Assembly (NCBI GenBank): GCA_030145245.1
Contig: JAQYWC010000044.1
Span: forward strand, 1-64,000
Source of the DNA: Desulfobacterium sp.
GTDB lineage: Bacteria > Desulfobacterota > Desulfobacteria > Desulfobacterales > Desulfobacteraceae
Length of the DNA: 64,000 nt
Reading direction: 5' to 3'
This document shows, in pieces, positions 62,728 to 64,000 of the stretch. Made by a program: the position numbers and the translations under genes. Under the pieces are notes generated by a model. It saw only the letters and a list, made by a program, of their open reading frames with translations. It was not told where the DNA came from and did not search any database. Positions within the stretch are counted from its first letter, which is position 1; each line of letters starts with the position of its first letter.

Positions 62728-63858
62728 TTATTCCATGGTCACGAATCTGCCGTCCCTGACCGTGATCCTGTAATAGTTCCGCTTGGCATCCCCATGGGAA
62801 TCAAGCTCAAAATCCCCCTGAAGCCCCGGGACCACCCGGTGCTCAAGGATTGTCTGTTTAAGATTTCCAGGGTTGTCATCAATTCGAAGGGCGCGGATCA
62901 GCATGGTTGCGGCATCATAGGCGCCCATGGCCGCAAATCCCGGCTCCTGTCCATAAGCGTCAAGGTAATCGTCCCTGAAACCAAGGTAGTTGCTCTTTTG
63001 ACTGTTCAGATCAAAATAATGAAAGAATACCATCCCCTCCACCGCCCTGCCGCCCTGGAGCAGCAAATCCCTTGTCTGGGCCCAGCCGGAAGAGAACACC
63101 GGTATCTTCGACCCTTTTTTCCTGAGCTGGTGACACACCATTGCCGTGTGAAGGGCGCTTGCAACCAGGAGCAGGCCCTGGGGATTTGACTCAAGGATCT
63201 CATCAACGAGATCTCCGTAGGCGACATCCCTGGTGGAGGTGAAGGTCACCGGAACCACCCTGCACCCCTGGTGTTTCTCAAACGTTTCCTTGAAGCTTGT
63301 AAACCAGGCGTTGGAAAAGGACCTGTTTCCCAGATCCAGGAGGCAGGCCACGGTTTTAACATCGGTCCGGGTTGCGATATGATCGGCCATGAGATTGACC
63401 CTGGCCGTGCTGGAACCGATCACCCGGAAGAAGTAATCGTCAATGCCGCTCAACTCATTGGAACTAACAGTGGGGCCCACCATGACCATCTTTTCACGGT
63501 TGATCAAAGGAAGGACTGCAAGGGTCATGGAACTTGTCATGTGGCCGATGATGGCGACCACCCCCTGGTCGATGAGTTCCCTGTCTGCGGCAACGGCTGT
63601 TTCAGGATCGTGCTTGTCATCCTTTATGATCAGCTCCACAGGCCGGCCCTGGATGCCGCCGGCCTTGTTGGCCTGTGCCACGGCCAACAGGGCTCCGTTC
63701 CTCCCGGCCGTACCCAGATCGGAAAGCCGCCCGGTCAAGCATCCGGAAAACCCTATTTTAAAAGGATCCTGTTTGTCGCATCCACAAAGACTCATGATTA
63801 GAAAAAGCGCAGCAGCGGTTGCGGTTGCTAAACCAAGAAATGTAGCCTTTTTTTTCAT
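62728..63858 (-). CDS. Branched-chain amino acid-type binding lipoprotein, copy 1
   Basis: This 376-residue lipoprotein has a lipobox MSLCGC and a LivJ-type fold: FKIGFSGCLTGRLSDLGTAG, VVAIIGHMTSSMTLAVLPLI and PVFSSGWAQTRDLL. It differs from copy 2 in the ligand cleft, so the two may bind different compounds. GGGGAGG lies before the ATG, and a strong promoter is at 63935-63963. It is the first gene of the operon that also encodes the kinase and activator. Confidence 0.87.
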   Translation of the reverse strand: MKKKATFLGLATATAAALFLIMSLCGCDKQDPFKIGFSGCLTGRLSDLGTAGRNGALLAVAQANKAGGIQGRPVELIIKDDKHDPETAVAADRELIDQGVVAIIGHMTSSMTLAVLPLINREKMVMVGPTVSSNELSGIDDYFFRVIGSSTARVNLMADHIATRTDVKTVACLLDLGNRSFSNAWFTSFKETFEKHQGCRVVPVTFTSTRDVAYGDLVDEILESNPQGLLLVASALHTAMVCHQLRKKGSKIPVFSSGWAQTRDLLLQGGRAVEGMVFFHYFDLNSQKSNYLGFRDDYLDAYGQEPGFAAMGAYDAATMLIRALRIDDNPGNLKQTILEHRVVPGLQGDFELDSHGDAKRNYYRITVRDGRFVTME

Positions 63859-63934
63859 GGCCCCCTCCCCTTAGGCAGGCGTTGGATGTCACCATGTGGC
63901 TGAAACGTCCTCTGGTCAGTGAATGGATCTTTTG

Positions 63935-63963
63935 ATCCTATCGGTTGCCCCTTGAGGTGTCAA
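63935..63963 (-). promoter_or_regulatory. Promoter of the lipoprotein-kinase-activator operon
   Basis: On the minus strand a perfect TTGACA (63963-63958) and TAGGAT (63940-63935) are 17 bases apart. It is a sigma-70-type promoter, so the operon itself does not need sigma-54. Confidence 0.6.
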
Positions 63964-64000
63964 GGCAAAACAGGCGACCGGGGCAGCGATACCGCCCAGG

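Noticed and set aside
1-64000. tRNA genes, CRISPR arrays, prophage or plasmid functions
   Set aside because: By eye, no cloverleaf with GTTCRA arm, no spaced direct repeats and no phage or plasmid proteins were found; a covariance-model search was not possible here.

Overview
The window looks like chromosome of a sulfate-reducing Desulfobacteraceae-type deltaproteobacterium (Desulfobacterota). This is inferred from gene content: a Desulfovibrio-style exported cobaltochelatase, a glutaconyl-CoA decarboxylase alpha subunit, two TRAP uptake operons, a large set of Cache sensors, and a VPLPA-CTERM surface protein. No phylogenetic marker was compared. Apart from one REP-associated transposase and REP-like repeats there is no prophage, plasmid, CRISPR array or tRNA gene that I can see.

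Layout. 1-381: 5' end of a 16S rRNA gene on the minus strand with its leader and promoter. 382-5240: a lipoprotein esterase, a double-barrel KamA-type radical SAM protein and a REP-associated tyrosine transposase. 5341-12297: a minus-strand operon of a proline-racemase-type epimerase, an amidohydrolase and a spermidine/putrescine-type ABC importer. 12517-15299: a thioesterase, a GntR regulator with its own operators, a TauE-type exporter and a MarC protein. 15746-20776: a chemoreceptor with two CZB zinc-binding modules and a TRAP transporter. 20914-25168: an ECF vitamin-type transporter with two S components, ending in a TudS-related desulfidase gene. 25313-38340: housekeeping genes (cNMP protein, polA, TraB-like protein, purN, trxA-trxB-bamD, rpmB, ispG-proS-spoT). 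38704-41777: a polar amino acid ABC importer. 41805-46958: glutaconyl-CoA decarboxylase alpha plus biotin carrier, a relic of a nicotinamidase gene, and a second TRAP operon. 47293-49251: a carboxymuconolactone decarboxylase-like protein and a diguanylate cyclase. 49248-51440: a cobalamin-riboswitch operon with an exported cobaltochelatase, a triple-repeat protein of unknown function and CobO. 51599-54647: a homocitrate/isopropylmalate synthase-like enzyme, an M20 peptidase and a VPLPA-CTERM protein. 54772-63858: a Cache chemoreceptor, then a minus-strand operon of two paralogous binding lipoproteins, a Cache histidine kinase and a PAS sigma-54 activator.

How the parts work together. Much of the window handles small organic nutrients: four importer systems (Pot-type ABC, His-type ABC, two TRAP, one ECF) sit beside enzymes that would act on the imported compounds, and the far end senses ligands through lipoproteins, Cache domains and chemoreceptors. 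The most promising little-described units are the 100-residue, three-repeat protein under cobalamin control, the KamA protein whose second half is a degenerate copy of its first, the ECF/TudS operon, and a chemoreceptor with tandem CZB modules outside the cytoplasm. A repeat family with core AAGCCTGACCCC is dispersed between genes and in one case supplies the stop codon of purN.
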